A DNA stretch of 64,000 nucleotides from JASLEW01 sp035544895 (GTDB taxonomy: Bacteria > Acidobacteriota > Thermoanaerobaculia > Multivoradales > UBA5704), in contig DASZZM010000031.1 of NCBI GenBank assembly GCA_035544895.1, forward strand, positions 124,001 through 188,000, read 5' to 3'. The position numbers and the translations under genes were made by a program. Positions 17,817 through 27,867 of this stretch are shown piece by piece (the stretch's first letter is position 1; every line of letters begins with the position of its first letter). The notes below the pieces were generated by a model. The model searched no databases, was not told the origin of the DNA, and worked only from the letters and a program-made list of their open reading frames with translations.

Positions 17817-19379
17817 ATGAGAAAGCCCCTTCACGACTGGTCCTCGTTCGTTGCCGCGGAGCGAGAGGTCGAGCGGTTCCCGCGGCACGGGCAGTACCGC
17901 CTGGGGCTGGCCTACGCCAACAGCTACCACGTCGGGATGTCCAGCCTGGGGTTCCAGCGCGTCTACGAGCTGGTCCATCGCCGCCCGGGCTGGACGTGCG
18001 AGCGCTTCTTCGACGACGGGGCCGGCATGCCGCTCTCTCTCGAGACGCGGCGCCCGCTCACCGAGCTCGGCTGCGTGGCCTTCTCGGTCTCCTTCGAACA
18101 GGACTACGTGAACTTGCTGCGCATGCTCGACCGGGCCGGCATCCCGCTGCGCCGGGAGGACCGCGGGCCGTGGCACCCGTTGATCGTCATCGGGGGCTCT
18201 TGCGCCTCCATCAACCCGCTGCCCATGGCCGAGTTCGTCGACGCCTTCGCTATCGGCGCCGCCGAGAACATCCTGCCGCGGCTGCTGCCCGCGCTCGAAG
18301 AAGAGGCCGACCACGGCGCCGTCCTCGAGCGCCTCGCCGCGCAGGACGGCTTCTTCGTCCCCGGCCGCCACCGTCCGGAGGAAGAAGGCGACGAGCTGCC
18401 CAAGCTCAACAAGCTCGAGCTCAGCGAAGAGCAGATGAAGCAACCCGGCCACTTGCCGACCACGGCGATCATCACGCCGCGCACCGAGTTCGCCGAGAAG
18501 TTCCTGATCGAGATGTCGCGCGGCTGCCCGGAGAAATGCCGCTATTGCTGGGCCACCTTCGGCATGGGGCGCTTCCGCTGGCACCCGGCCGAGTACATCC
18601 TCTCCTCTCTCGATCGCGCCCGGCCGGTCACCGACCAGCTCGGCTTCGTGGCCACCGCGGTGGGCGACCACCCCGACATCGAGCGCATCCTGCGCGAGGC
18701 CAACGCCCAGGGGTTCCGCACCTCGGTCTCGTCGATCCGCATCCCGGCCGTCACCGAGGGCGTTCTCGCGGCCCTGCACGCTTCCGGCGACCGCTCGATC
18801 ACCCTGGCCCCCGAGACCGGCACCGACGAGCTGCGCGCGCGCATGGGCAAGCCGATCGGAAACGACTTCCTCTTGGGCAAGATCCGCATGATCTTCCGGC
18901 ACGGCTTCACCCAGCTCAAGCTCTACTTCCTGATCGGCCTGCCGGACGAGACCCTCGACGACGTCCACGGCATCCTGGAGCTCGCGGCGCGCGCCCGCGG
19001 CGTGATGCTCGAGGAGAGCGCCAAGACCGGCACCATCGGCCATATCCATCTCGGCGTCAACGTGCTCGTGCCCAAGCCCTACACGCCCTGGCAGCGCCAG
19101 CCCATGGACGACGAGAGGAGCCTCAAGGCCAAGATCTCCATCCTCGCCCGCGGGGTATCCCGCCTGCCCAACGTCTCGATGGGGTCGATCTCGGTGCGGC
19201 AGGCGGTGTGGCAGACCTACATCAGCAAGGCCGGAAGCGACGCGGCCGAAGCCCTGGAGCACGCCGCCCGCGGCGAGCACCTGACCTCGCTCCTGCGCCG
19301 TTTCGAGCAGCGCATCCACCCCGAGGTCTTCCACCACCTCGAAGGCGACCTGCGCTGGCACTTCATGCGCCAGGCTTAG
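17817..19379 (+). CDS. B12-binding-domain radical SAM protein
   Basis: A 520-residue iron-sulfur enzyme. The N-terminal half (to about residue 190) has the fold expected of a cobalamin-binding domain, with LAYANSYHVGMSSLGFQ and IVIGGSCASINPLP. The radical SAM cluster motif is C237-P-E-K-C241-R-Y-C244 in SRGCPEKCRYCW, followed by the barrel with ITLAPETGTDELRARMGK. It resembles the TIGR03960-type proteins of unknown substrate. A TTG at 17811 is in frame two codons upstream; I prefer the ATG, though neither has a clear ribosome site. It converges on the lipid kinase gene. Function beyond the family is unknown. Confidence 0.85.
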   Translation: MRKPLHDWSSFVAAEREVERFPRHGQYRLGLAYANSYHVGMSSLGFQRVYELVHRRPGWTCERFFDDGAGMPLSLETRRPLTELGCVAFSVSFEQDYVNLLRMLDRAGIPLRREDRGPWHPLIVIGGSCASINPLPMAEFVDAFAIGAAENILPRLLPALEEEADHGAVLERLAAQDGFFVPGRHRPEEEGDELPKLNKLELSEEQMKQPGHLPTTAIITPRTEFAEKFLIEMSRGCPEKCRYCWATFGMGRFRWHPAEYILSSLDRARPVTDQLGFVATAVGDHPDIERILREANAQGFRTSVSSIRIPAVTEGVLAALHASGDRSITLAPETGTDELRARMGKPIGNDFLLGKIRMIFRHGFTQLKLYFLIGLPDETLDDVHGILELAARARGVMLEESAKTGTIGHIHLGVNVLVPKPYTPWQRQPMDDERSLKAKISILARGVSRLPNVSMGSISVRQAVWQTYISKAGSDAAEALEHAARGEHLTSLLRRFEQRIHPEVFHHLEGDLRWHFMRQA

Positions 19380-19392
19380 GAAATCGCGAGTT

Positions 19393-20271
19393 TCAGCTCG
19401 GCGCGAGCACCAGTAGCGGCTCCGGGCCCAGCCGGACCCGCACGGGGGGCGCGTCGTGGCAGAGGTCGCCGTCGACCTGGACGGCGGTGCCGGCGGGCAC
19501 CGGAAAGACGACCTCGCTGACCCGGCGGATGGCGACGTCGGAGCGCCGGGTATGCCTGGTGCGGAGCACCTCGAGCACGAAGCCCAGGGTGGCGGCGCGC
19601 CCGCTGCCGCGGAAGGTCACGAGCTCGAGCTGGCGGTCGTCGGGACGGGCACCGGGCGAGATGCGGATGTCGCCGCCGTAGTACTGGATGTTCGACACCA
19701 CGGCGAAGGTGGCTTCGAGCCGCTCGCCGTCGGCCGTGAGCTCGAGCTGCGGATAGGAGTAGCGCCACCACTCCCGCACGCCCTGCAGGATGACGGCGAC
19801 CCGGCCGAAGCGCCATTTGAGATCGTCGTCCAGGGCCGCCAGGATGCGCGCGTCGAGCCCGGCCGAAACCATCATCAGGAACGGGCTGCTGCCGGCGAGG
19901 CCGACGTCGAGGGGTCGGGGCGGCAGGCGGCATAGGGCGGCCGCGGCGTCTACCGGGTCGCGCGGCAGGCCGAGGGCGAGGGCCATCAGGTTCACCGTGC
20001 CGCCTGGCAGGATGCCGAGCGCCACCGGGCTGCCCAGCAGGCCGGCGGCGACCTCGCGCACCGTGCCGTCGCCGCCCAGGGCAAAGAGCGTTCGGTCGCG
20101 GCTGCTCGAGGCCAGCGTGCGGGCGAGCGCGGTGGCCTCGCCGGGCCCCGCGGTCGGCACTGGCTCGACGTCGAAGTCCCCCTGGCGGAAAGTGGCCAGG
20201 ATCGCGTCGAGGATCCGTCCGTGGCGGCGGCTCCCCGATTTCGGGTTGTAGATGAGGGAGGCGCGACGCAC
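19393..20271 (-). CDS. Diacylglycerol kinase family lipid kinase (YegS/DgkB-like)
   Basis: A 292-residue soluble lipid kinase. The catalytic nucleotide loop GGDGT is at residues 66-70, after the NPKSGS opening (residues 9-14) and before GILPGGTVN (87-93), all hallmarks of the family. It would phosphorylate diacylglycerol or a related lipid at the membrane face. It lies 33 bases behind ruvB on the same strand and is probably the last gene of the ppiD-ruvA-ruvB unit. Confidence 0.92.
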   Translation of the reverse strand: MRRASLIYNPKSGSRRHGRILDAILATFRQGDFDVEPVPTAGPGEATALARTLASSSRDRTLFALGGDGTVREVAAGLLGSPVALGILPGGTVNLMALALGLPRDPVDAAAALCRLPPRPLDVGLAGSSPFLMMVSAGLDARILAALDDDLKWRFGRVAVILQGVREWWRYSYPQLELTADGERLEATFAVVSNIQYYGGDIRISPGARPDDRQLELVTFRGSGRAATLGFVLEVLRTRHTRRSDVAIRRVSEVVFPVPAGTAVQVDGDLCHDAPPVRVRLGPEPLLVLAPS

Positions 20272-20303
20272 TGCGCGAGCTCGACGGATCAGACGGTCAG
20301 CGG

Positions 20304-21338
20304 TCAGAACAGGCTGCCGGTCGTGCCCGGGCGCGGCGGCAGGCCGAGATGCTGGTAGGCGCGTCGCGTCGCGATCCGTCCGCGCGGCGTCCGTTGCAGG
20401 AACCCCTCCTGGATCAGGTAGGGCTCATAGAGGTCCTCCAGGGTACCGGAGTCCTCGCCGACCGCGGCGGCCAGCGCCTTGATGCCGGCCGGGCCGCCGT
20501 CGTAATGCGCGATCAGGGTGTTGAGGATCTTGCGGTCGACCTCGTCGAAACCGAACTCGTCGACCTCGAGCCTGGTGAGCGCCGCGCGGGCGATCGCCAG
20601 GTCGATGCGCCGGACCCCCTCGACCTGGGCGAAGTCGCGGACGCGGCGCAGCAGGCGGTTGCCGACCCTGGGGGTGCCGCGGCTGCGGCGCGCCAGCTCC
20701 TCGGCGCCGGCCGGGTCGATGTCGATGCCCAACAGCCTGGCCGAGCGCTGGACGATGCGCGTCAGCTCCTCGGGGCGATAGAAGTCGAGCCGGTGGACGA
20801 TGCCGAAGCGCGCTCGCAGCGGCGCGCTGATCAGCCCGGCGCGGGTCGTGGCGCCGACCAGGGTGAAGCGCGGCAGCTCGATCTTCACCGTGCGCGCGGC
20901 GGGCCCTTGGCCGATGACCAGGTCGAGCCGGTAGTCCTCGAGCGCCGGGTAGAGGATCTCCTCGACCGTGGGGCCCAGGCGATGGATCTCGTCGATAAAC
21001 AGAATCTCGCCCGGGTCGAGGTTGGTGAGGATGGCGGCGAGATCGCCGGCGCGCTCGAGGACCGGCCCCGAGGTGATGCGTAGCGGCGCCGCCATCTCGT
21101 TGGCGATGATGTGGGCGAGGGTGGTCTTGCCCAGGCCTGGCGGGCCGAACAGCAGGACGTGGTCGAGGCTTTCCCGGCGCTCGCGCGCCGCGCGGATGAA
21201 GACCCGGAGGTTCTCCAGGATCTTTCCCTGTCCGATGTACTCGTCGAGCCGCTGCGGCCGCAGCGACTGCTCGACGCCCAGGTCCTCCGGGTCGGGCGCG
21301 CCCGAGAGCAGGCGGTCCTCGGTGATCATGCGGTCCAT
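20304..21338 (-). CDS. ruvB: Holliday junction branch migration helicase RuvB
   Basis: A 344-residue AAA+ motor that drives branch migration with RuvA. The Walker A loop is GPPGLGKTTLAH, Walker B is ILFIDEIHRL, and the TRAGLISAPLRARFG and RRSRGTPRVGNRLLRRVRDF motifs are conserved. The frame opens with a GTG at 21350 and has ATGs at 21338 and 21329. GAAGG lies 5 bases before the ATG at 21338, so I use that. It follows ruvA by about 60 bases on the minus strand. The short element GGGGACGCCCCCCACCCC lies directly upstream of the start. Confidence 0.97.
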   Translation of the reverse strand: MDRMITEDRLLSGAPDPEDLGVEQSLRPQRLDEYIGQGKILENLRVFIRAARERRESLDHVLLFGPPGLGKTTLAHIIANEMAAPLRITSGPVLERAGDLAAILTNLDPGEILFIDEIHRLGPTVEEILYPALEDYRLDLVIGQGPAARTVKIELPRFTLVGATTRAGLISAPLRARFGIVHRLDFYRPEELTRIVQRSARLLGIDIDPAGAEELARRSRGTPRVGNRLLRRVRDFAQVEGVRRIDLAIARAALTRLEVDEFGFDEVDRKILNTLIAHYDGGPAGIKALAAAVGEDSGTLEDLYEPYLIQEGFLQRTPRGRIATRRAYQHLGLPPRPGTTGSLF

Positions 21339-21399
21339 TCTAGCCTTCACCGGGGACGCCCCCCACCCCTGGCGCCTTCATTTCCGGCCTGGCCCTGCT

Positions 21400-21996
21400 T
21401 CAGGCGCGGGAGAGGCGGTGGAGGCTGGCGCGCAGGAGGTCGTGGAAGGCGGCGTCGGGACGTTCGCGGCGGGCGTCGGCGACGGCGCGCTCGGCCTGGG
21501 TGGTGCGATAGCCGAGGTTGACCAGGGCCGAGACCACATCGTGGTCGGGGGGGGGAGGAGCCTGCGCGGGCAGCTCGGCCGCCGCCAGCTCGCGCATCTT
21601 CTCGCGCAGCTCTAGGACCATGCGCTCGGCCGTCTTCTTGCCGACGCCGGGGATGGTCGCCAGGCGCCCCAGGTCGCCCGCCGCCAGCGCCGCCAGCAGG
21701 TCGTCCGGCGCCATGCCGGAAAGAATGACGCGGGCCAGGCGCGGCCCGATGCCGCTGACGCCGATCAGCTTCTCGAACAGCAGCTTCTCGCGCTCCGACC
21801 AGAAGCCGAACAGCGCGAGGGCGTCCTCGCGCACGTGGGTGTGGATGAACAGGCGGACCGGACCCTGCCCGCCGGCGCGCTCGACCTCGTAGTAGGTGGA
21901 CAGGGGGATGTGGACCTCGTAGCCCACCCCCCGCACCTCGAGCAGCAGCCGCTCGGGCGTGGACCTGAGCAGAGTGCCCTCTAAATAACCGATCAA
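21400..21996 (-). CDS. ruvA: Holliday junction branch migration protein RuvA
   Basis: A 198-residue junction-binding subunit. It begins MIGYLEGTLL and has the OB-fold segment VGYEVHIPL, two helix-hairpin-helix motifs (IGVSGIGPRLARVIL and TIPGVGKKTAERMVLELREK), and the C-terminal three-helix domain (VSALVNLGY onward) that touches RuvB. The start codon is a TTG at 21994-21996; homologues begin at the same MIGYL residue, so this is well supported although no ribosome site is seen. ruvB follows on the same strand. Confidence 0.95.
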   Translation of the reverse strand: MIGYLEGTLLRSTPERLLLEVRGVGYEVHIPLSTYYEVERAGGQGPVRLFIHTHVREDALALFGFWSEREKLLFEKLIGVSGIGPRLARVILSGMAPDDLLAALAAGDLGRLATIPGVGKKTAERMVLELREKMRELAAAELPAQAPPPPDHDVVSALVNLGYRTTQAERAVADARRERPDAAFHDLLRASLHRLSRA

Positions 21997-22010
21997 GGCG
22001 TCGGCGACGG

Positions 22011-22114
22011 AAATGGGTCCGTCTCCGGCGTTGCGCTCGGTCGGACTCCCTCAACGTACTTGGCTGTACGCCTCGGTCGTCCTCCCTTCACGCGCCTTGG
22101 ATCCGGACCCATTT
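22011..22114. repeat. Structured inverted-repeat element between ppiD and ruvA
   Basis: A 104-base element is closed by a perfect 11-base inverted repeat, AAATGGGTCCG (22011-22021) and CGGACCCATTT (22104-22114). Inside is a second perfect hairpin, CGTAC (22055-22059) / GTACG (22066-22070). The two halves also share a direct repeat, CTCGGTCGGACTCCCT and CTCGGTCGTCCTCCCT. It lies between the ppiD stop and the ruvA start, so it would be transcribed. It could be an RNA structure, a small non-autonomous repeat or both. Confidence 0.6.
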
Positions 22115-22147
22115 GCGCCGCCGCTCCTCGCCGTTCCGTTTCGCGCA

Positions 22148-24112
22148 TCAACCGCGGCGCGGCGGCTCGGCCTCGTCGGGGGCGAGGCCGAGCTGGGGGG
22201 CCAAGCCGGTGTTGTACTCGACCTTGAGCTCGCGGAGGCGCTGCTCGAGCAGCGATGACTTCAAGCGCCTCAAGCGCTCCTGCTGCAGGGTCTGGCGGGT
22301 CTGCTCGCGGACCGAGGCGAACTTCGCCGGATCCCAGCCCTTGCGCTCCGCCACCTGGAACAGCATCGCGCCCTGCGCGTCGGGCACCGGGCCGCCCACC
22401 TGGCCCGGCCCGAGCGCCAGCGCTGCCTTGCTGACCTGCGGGCTGTAACCGAGCCCCGGGATCGAGCCCTGGGCGCCGAACTCCGCGCTCTCCTTGGCCG
22501 CCGTGCCCAGCTCGGCAGCCACCTGGTCGAGAGTCTTGCCCAGCGCCATCTCCTTGCGCTTGGCGGCCAGCTGATCGATCGCCATCTGCTGCTGCTTCTG
22601 CGTGGACAGGGCCAGGCGCACCTTGGGCTCGACTTCGGCGAGCTCGGGTATGTGCGCCGGCAATACGCGCTCGAGGAACAAGATCGCCCAGCCGCGCGGC
22701 ACCTGGACGGCGTCGGAGACCCCGCCGGGCTTGAGGGCGGCCGCGGCGGCGTTGAACTGCTGCGCCAGCCCGAGCCCGGCAACCGGGTCCTGCTGTCCGA
22801 ACTTGCCGGTCGCCGCGAAGCTGACCCCGGGATTGTCCTTGGCGAACGCGGCCAGGGCATCGGCGCTCTTCGGCTTGGCGTCGGCGACCCGCCGGGCCAG
22901 CTCGTGCGCCCTTGCCTCGGCCGTCTGGCGCGCCTTCTCGAAAGCCAGCCGGCCGCGGATCTGCTCGCGCACCTCGGCGAAGGGCTGCACGCCGCCCTGG
23001 CGGCGCTCGGTGACTTCCACCAGGTGGTAGCCAAAGGGCGACTTCACCGGTCCGACCAGCTTGTGCGGCTCGGCGCCGAAGGCGGCGTCCTCGAACTCCC
23101 TGACCATCTTGCCGCGGCCGAAAAAGCCGAGGTCGCCGCCGTTGGGCTTGGAGGCCGCGTCGTCGGAGACCTCGCGCGCCACCGCGGCGAAGTCGGCGCC
23201 CTTCTCGAGCCGCTTCTTGAGGTCCTCGCTACGCTGCCGCGCCTCGGCGTCGCTCCGCTTGTCGTTGACCATGACTAGGATCTGCCGCGCCCGCACCTGC
23301 TCCTCGCGGGTGAATTCCTTGGGATGGTCCTTGTAATAGGCCTGGAGGTCGGCGTCTTCCACCTTGATCTGGTCGAGGAGGCGGCTGGGCTCGACCAGCA
23401 GATAGGCGCCCTCCCGCAGCTCGGGCAGCCGGTACTCTTGCTTATGGGCGTTGAAGTAAGCGGTCAGCTCGCCCTGGGGGATCGTCATCGCCTGCACGAA
23501 GCGGCTGCGCGGCACCTCGACGTAGCGGATCTTGGCGCGCTCGACCTGCTCGCGGTAGCTCTTCTCGACCTCGTCATCGCCCACGTGGACGGCGGCCGCC
23601 AGGGCGTCGTCGAGCTTGCGGGCCAGGATCTCGTTGCGCAGCTCGCGCTCGAAGGCGTCGGCGCTCCAGCCGTTCTGCGCCAGCACGCGCGCGTATCGAT
23701 CGGCGCCGACGAAGCGCCCCTGCTCGTCCTGGAAGCCGGGGATGGCGAGGATGCGGTCGCGCAGCTCGGCATCGGTCGCCCGCAGGCCGATCCGCTTGGC
23801 TTCCGCGAGCATGATCTTGTCGTTGATCGCCGTATCCACGGCCATCTTATGGAGGTGCATCTGCTTTTCGAGCTCGGGCGAGAACTGATCGCCGTACATC
23901 TGCTTGACTCTGGCCTCGAGGCTCTTGTAATTGCGCTGATACTCGACCATGGAGACGGTCTCGCCGCCGACTCGCGCCGCCCAGGAGCCGGAACCGCCCT
24001 GGCGGCCGGTGTTGCTGCCGAAATCGACGAACACGAAGAGCACGAACAGGGCGATGACCACCCAGAGGATCCAGCTCAGGTACTTGATGTTTTCGCGGAA
24101 CACCTTGAGCAT
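22148..24112 (-). CDS. ppiD: Periplasmic peptidyl-prolyl isomerase/chaperone (PpiD/SurA-like)
   Basis: A 654-residue inner-membrane-anchored folding factor. One membrane helix is at residues about 13-31 (LSWILWVVIALFVLFVFV). The SurA-type chaperone segment follows, with VGGETVSMVEYQRNYK. A parvulin domain lies at about 265-375, with VRARQILVMVND, GGDLGFFGRGKMVREFEDAAF and SPFGYHLVEV. A second, more divergent half (about 400-630) looks like another PpiC-like and SurA-like region. Length and plan match PpiD. It helps newly exported proteins leave the Sec channel. It heads the minus-strand ppiD-ruvA-ruvB-lipid kinase series. Confidence 0.92.
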   Translation of the reverse strand: MLKVFRENIKYLSWILWVVIALFVLFVFVDFGSNTGRQGGSGSWAARVGGETVSMVEYQRNYKSLEARVKQMYGDQFSPELEKQMHLHKMAVDTAINDKIMLAEAKRIGLRATDAELRDRILAIPGFQDEQGRFVGADRYARVLAQNGWSADAFERELRNEILARKLDDALAAAVHVGDDEVEKSYREQVERAKIRYVEVPRSRFVQAMTIPQGELTAYFNAHKQEYRLPELREGAYLLVEPSRLLDQIKVEDADLQAYYKDHPKEFTREEQVRARQILVMVNDKRSDAEARQRSEDLKKRLEKGADFAAVAREVSDDAASKPNGGDLGFFGRGKMVREFEDAAFGAEPHKLVGPVKSPFGYHLVEVTERRQGGVQPFAEVREQIRGRLAFEKARQTAEARAHELARRVADAKPKSADALAAFAKDNPGVSFAATGKFGQQDPVAGLGLAQQFNAAAAALKPGGVSDAVQVPRGWAILFLERVLPAHIPELAEVEPKVRLALSTQKQQQMAIDQLAAKRKEMALGKTLDQVAAELGTAAKESAEFGAQGSIPGLGYSPQVSKAALALGPGQVGGPVPDAQGAMLFQVAERKGWDPAKFASVREQTRQTLQQERLRRLKSSLLEQRLRELKVEYNTGLAPQLGLAPDEAEPPRRG

Positions 24113-24292
24113 ACGACTGACTCCTTATAGTCCACACCGGGGACGCCCCCACCCTCTCGCGCACCGACGACTTTCTCTTAGCCCTTAGCCCCCTGTCCCC
24201 CGCCTTCTCGTCCGGGGGCAAACCGTCAGTGTAGCAGAGGAGAACGCGGGGCCGCCGTGATATATTCGCTTTTCTATATGAAAGGAACCTGA

Positions 24293-25747
24293 GTGCCAGT
24301 CCGGAAGCCAATCCGCACGCGCAAGGATTGGTACAGCATCTCGGTGGATACGCTCCGCGGCTGGGGCTTTCTGCTGCTGATCCTGACCCTGCTTGGCCTT
24401 CTCTATCAGGCCTACCGCCAGTGGGAGCGCAAGGCGCTGGAGCGCGACTCGCGGCAGGCCCTCGTCGAGGTGGAAGCGCTTCTCCAGCGCCTGCAGGGCG
24501 ACCCCAAGATCGCCGGCGACGAGTTCCGCGGCGAGTACGACGCCAGCAGGCAGGGGCTCCAGAAGGCCCGGCTCGACTTCGCTCGCGCCGACTTCGCCGC
24601 CGCCCTTGCCGGCGCCAGCGCCAGCCGCAAGCTCCTGCAATCGATCGTCGACGCCCTCAACCTGTCCTCGACCGGCAGCCAGGCCCAGTTCATCTCCATC
24701 CAGGGCGAGGTCGATTACCGGCGGGGTGACGGCGCCAACTGGGAGGAGGCGCGCAACCGCATCCCGCTCCACGCCGGCGATTTCGTGCGGACCTCGGAAG
24801 GCGGATCGGCCGAGATCGTCTTCCGCGACGGCACCCTCTATACCGTGCGCTCCAACACCCAGTTCATCGTCTCGCCCGGCGGCGCGGGCGGCAAGACGCC
24901 CGGCGGCGGGCCGGCGGACCAGTCGATCCGCATGGAATACGGTTGGGTGGACCTCAACACCGCCAGCCGGCCAAGCAAGGTGACCACCCCGGGGGCCGAG
25001 GCACGGGTCAAGCAGGACTCCGAAGCTTTCGTGACGTTCGACAAGAGCTCGAACCGCGGCCGTTTCGGCGCCTTCCGCGGCGGCCTGGAGCTCTCCTCCC
25101 AGGGCGGCTTGACGCGTGAGGTCAAGGAGCTGCAACAGGTGGTGCAGACCGGGGGCCTGCTCTCCGAGCCCCAGAAGCTCCCAGGGCGGCCCGAGCCGGT
25201 CGAGCCGGCCGACGACCGCGAGCTCGACCTCGACCGGGTGCAGACCCTGGTGCTCGCCTGGAGCCCGGTCGCCGGCGCCGCGCGCTACGCTCTTCAGGTG
25301 TCGCGCAACCGGCTCTTCGTCGAAAACCTGATTGGCGTCGACAACCGCGCCCGTCCGCGCGCCACCCTCGGCCTGCGCGGCGAGGGAACCTTCTACTGGC
25401 GAGTCGCCGCCTACACCAGGGAGGGTTTCCCCGGGCCCTGGAGCAAGCCGCTCAAGTTCCGCGTCGCCTCGTTCAAGAGCGGCGGCGCCGACCACCCGAA
25501 GATCCCCCCCGAGCTCGATCTCGAAGACGTCAAATCCTACGGTAGTATCTTCATCGTCTCGGGGCGCAGCAATCCCGGCGCGCGCATCGAGGTCAACGGC
25601 GAGCTGGTCAATGTCGCCGTCGACGGCTCGTTCAAGAAGACCGTTCAGTTGAGTAAGGAAGGTTGGAGCTTCATCGAGATCCGGGCGCGCGACCGCTGGG
25701 GCAACGAGACCGTGCGCCGCCCCAAGGTATTCGTCGAAGGTCCATGA
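24293..25747 (+). CDS. FecR domain membrane protein
   Basis: A 484-residue protein with one N-terminal membrane helix (about 24-42, GWGFLLLILTLLGLLYQA), an alpha-helical stretch (about 50-125) and a FecR-type domain (about 130-250) recognised by HAGDFVRTSEGGSAEIVFRD. A fibronectin-like region (about 300-390) with LVLAWSPVAGAARYALQVSR is followed by a C-terminal Ig-like domain with NPGARIEVNGELV. The start is GTG, with AAAGGA 6 bases upstream. It is divergent from ppiD across a 180-base gap and 179 bases before mreB. The role is unclear: FecR domains here probably serve peptidoglycan or envelope sensing rather than iron-citrate signalling. Confidence 0.82.
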   Translation: MPVRKPIRTRKDWYSISVDTLRGWGFLLLILTLLGLLYQAYRQWERKALERDSRQALVEVEALLQRLQGDPKIAGDEFRGEYDASRQGLQKARLDFARADFAAALAGASASRKLLQSIVDALNLSSTGSQAQFISIQGEVDYRRGDGANWEEARNRIPLHAGDFVRTSEGGSAEIVFRDGTLYTVRSNTQFIVSPGGAGGKTPGGGPADQSIRMEYGWVDLNTASRPSKVTTPGAEARVKQDSEAFVTFDKSSNRGRFGAFRGGLELSSQGGLTREVKELQQVVQTGGLLSEPQKLPGRPEPVEPADDRELDLDRVQTLVLAWSPVAGAARYALQVSRNRLFVENLIGVDNRARPRATLGLRGEGTFYWRVAAYTREGFPGPWSKPLKFRVASFKSGGADHPKIPPELDLEDVKSYGSIFIVSGRSNPGARIEVNGELVNVAVDGSFKKTVQLSKEGWSFIEIRARDRWGNETVRRPKVFVEGP

Positions 25748-25926
25748 AAGCAATCGTCGCCCTAAGAACGACCCCGAACAGGTAGACTCCCCCGGTTGCC
25801 GCCGCCGCGCCGGTATCGCTGGAGTCGCTGGAGTCGCCCGCTGCCGTTCACAGCCCAGGCCGGCAAGGCTTCCGGCGGGACGGCCCCGCACCGACCGGAG
25901 TTAGCTCGAGAGGAACTGACAGGCTG

Positions 25927-26950
<1,024 letters not shown>

Positions 26951-26952
<2 letters not shown>

Positions 26953-26970
26953 TGTCCCGAGCGGGACACT
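26951..26970 (+). promoter_or_regulatory. Hairpin between mreB and mreC
   Basis: A perfect 8-base stem AGTGTCCC (26951-26958) / GGGACACT (26963-26970) with loop GAGC starts inside the mreB stop codon. It is followed by TCGTGG rather than a T-run. It could reduce read-through or protect the mreB message, giving more MreB than MreC/D. Confidence 0.5.
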
Positions 26971-27015
26971 TCGTGGCCAAGCCCGGCTGATGGCCCCCGA
27001 CGCTGGACTCCGGAC

Positions 27016-27867
27016 GTGGACGAGCGCCGCACCGCCTGGCTGCTGATCGTCGTCCTCGTCGGGCAGCTGATCCTTGTCGCCATCGAGGGAGCGCGCAGCA
27101 GCAGCTCGGTCACCTATGCCGAGTCATTGGGGCTGTACCTGCTCGGTCCGGTTGCCCGCGTGGTGGCGGCGACTTCCGGCAGCCTCGAAGGCCTGCGCGG
27201 CGGCATACGGCTGCAGCGCAGCCTGCTGGCGGAGAACCGCGCCCTGCGCCAGCAGGTCGAGGACTTGCGGCTCCACCTGCTGCGCCTCTCCGACGTGGAA
27301 GAGGAGATGGCGCGCCTGGGAGAAGCCATCCGCTACGCCGCGCCGCTCGCCGGCCAGATCAGGGCCGTGGACGTGGTCTATGCCGACCGCACCTCGTGGC
27401 TGCGCACCCTCATCCTCTACACCGGCAGCCAATCCGCCAGCATCGACCAGCCGGTGCTCTCCCCGGCCGGAGTGGTGGGGCGGGTGGTCATGGTCGCCGG
27501 CCCCTATGCCAAGGTCCAGCTCGTCACCGACCGCGCCGCCTCGGTCGGCGGCATGCTCCTGCGCACCCGCCGCCAGGGGTTGGTGCGCGGCAGCGGCCAG
27601 GCGAGCGGCGGTCTCAACCTCGAGTACATGCTGCTGCAGGCCGACGTGCGGCCCGGCGACCGGGTGGTGACCGCGGGCATCGACGGGATCTATCCGCGGG
27701 GCATCCCGGTCGGCACCGTCGTCTCGGTCGAGCCCGGAGGAGAGCTTTTTCACAAGATCCGGTTGGCACCCGCGGTCGACTTCGCTAAGCTGGACCAGGT
27801 TTACCTGCTCGACCACGTGAGCGTTCCGCGAGAGATCGAGAAGGCCGTTCCCGGTGCGCGTCCTTAG
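27016..27867 (+). CDS. mreC: Rod shape-determining protein MreC
   Basis: A 283-residue bitopic protein linking MreB to the periplasmic synthases. It has one N-terminal membrane helix (about 7-24, AWLLIVVLVGQLILVAI), a coiled-coil stretch (about 65-100, RSLLAENRALRQQVEDLRLHLL) and the beta-barrel core, with SPAGVVGRVVMVAGPYAKVQLVTD and the late motif DRVVTAGIDGIYPRGIPVG. The start is GTG at 27016. It overlaps mreD by 14 bases. Confidence 0.95.
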   Translation: MDERRTAWLLIVVLVGQLILVAIEGARSSSSVTYAESLGLYLLGPVARVVAATSGSLEGLRGGIRLQRSLLAENRALRQQVEDLRLHLLRLSDVEEEMARLGEAIRYAAPLAGQIRAVDVVYADRTSWLRTLILYTGSQSASIDQPVLSPAGVVGRVVMVAGPYAKVQLVTDRAASVGGMLLRTRRQGLVRGSGQASGGLNLEYMLLQADVRPGDRVVTAGIDGIYPRGIPVGTVVSVEPGGELFHKIRLAPAVDFAKLDQVYLLDHVSVPREIEKAVPGARP

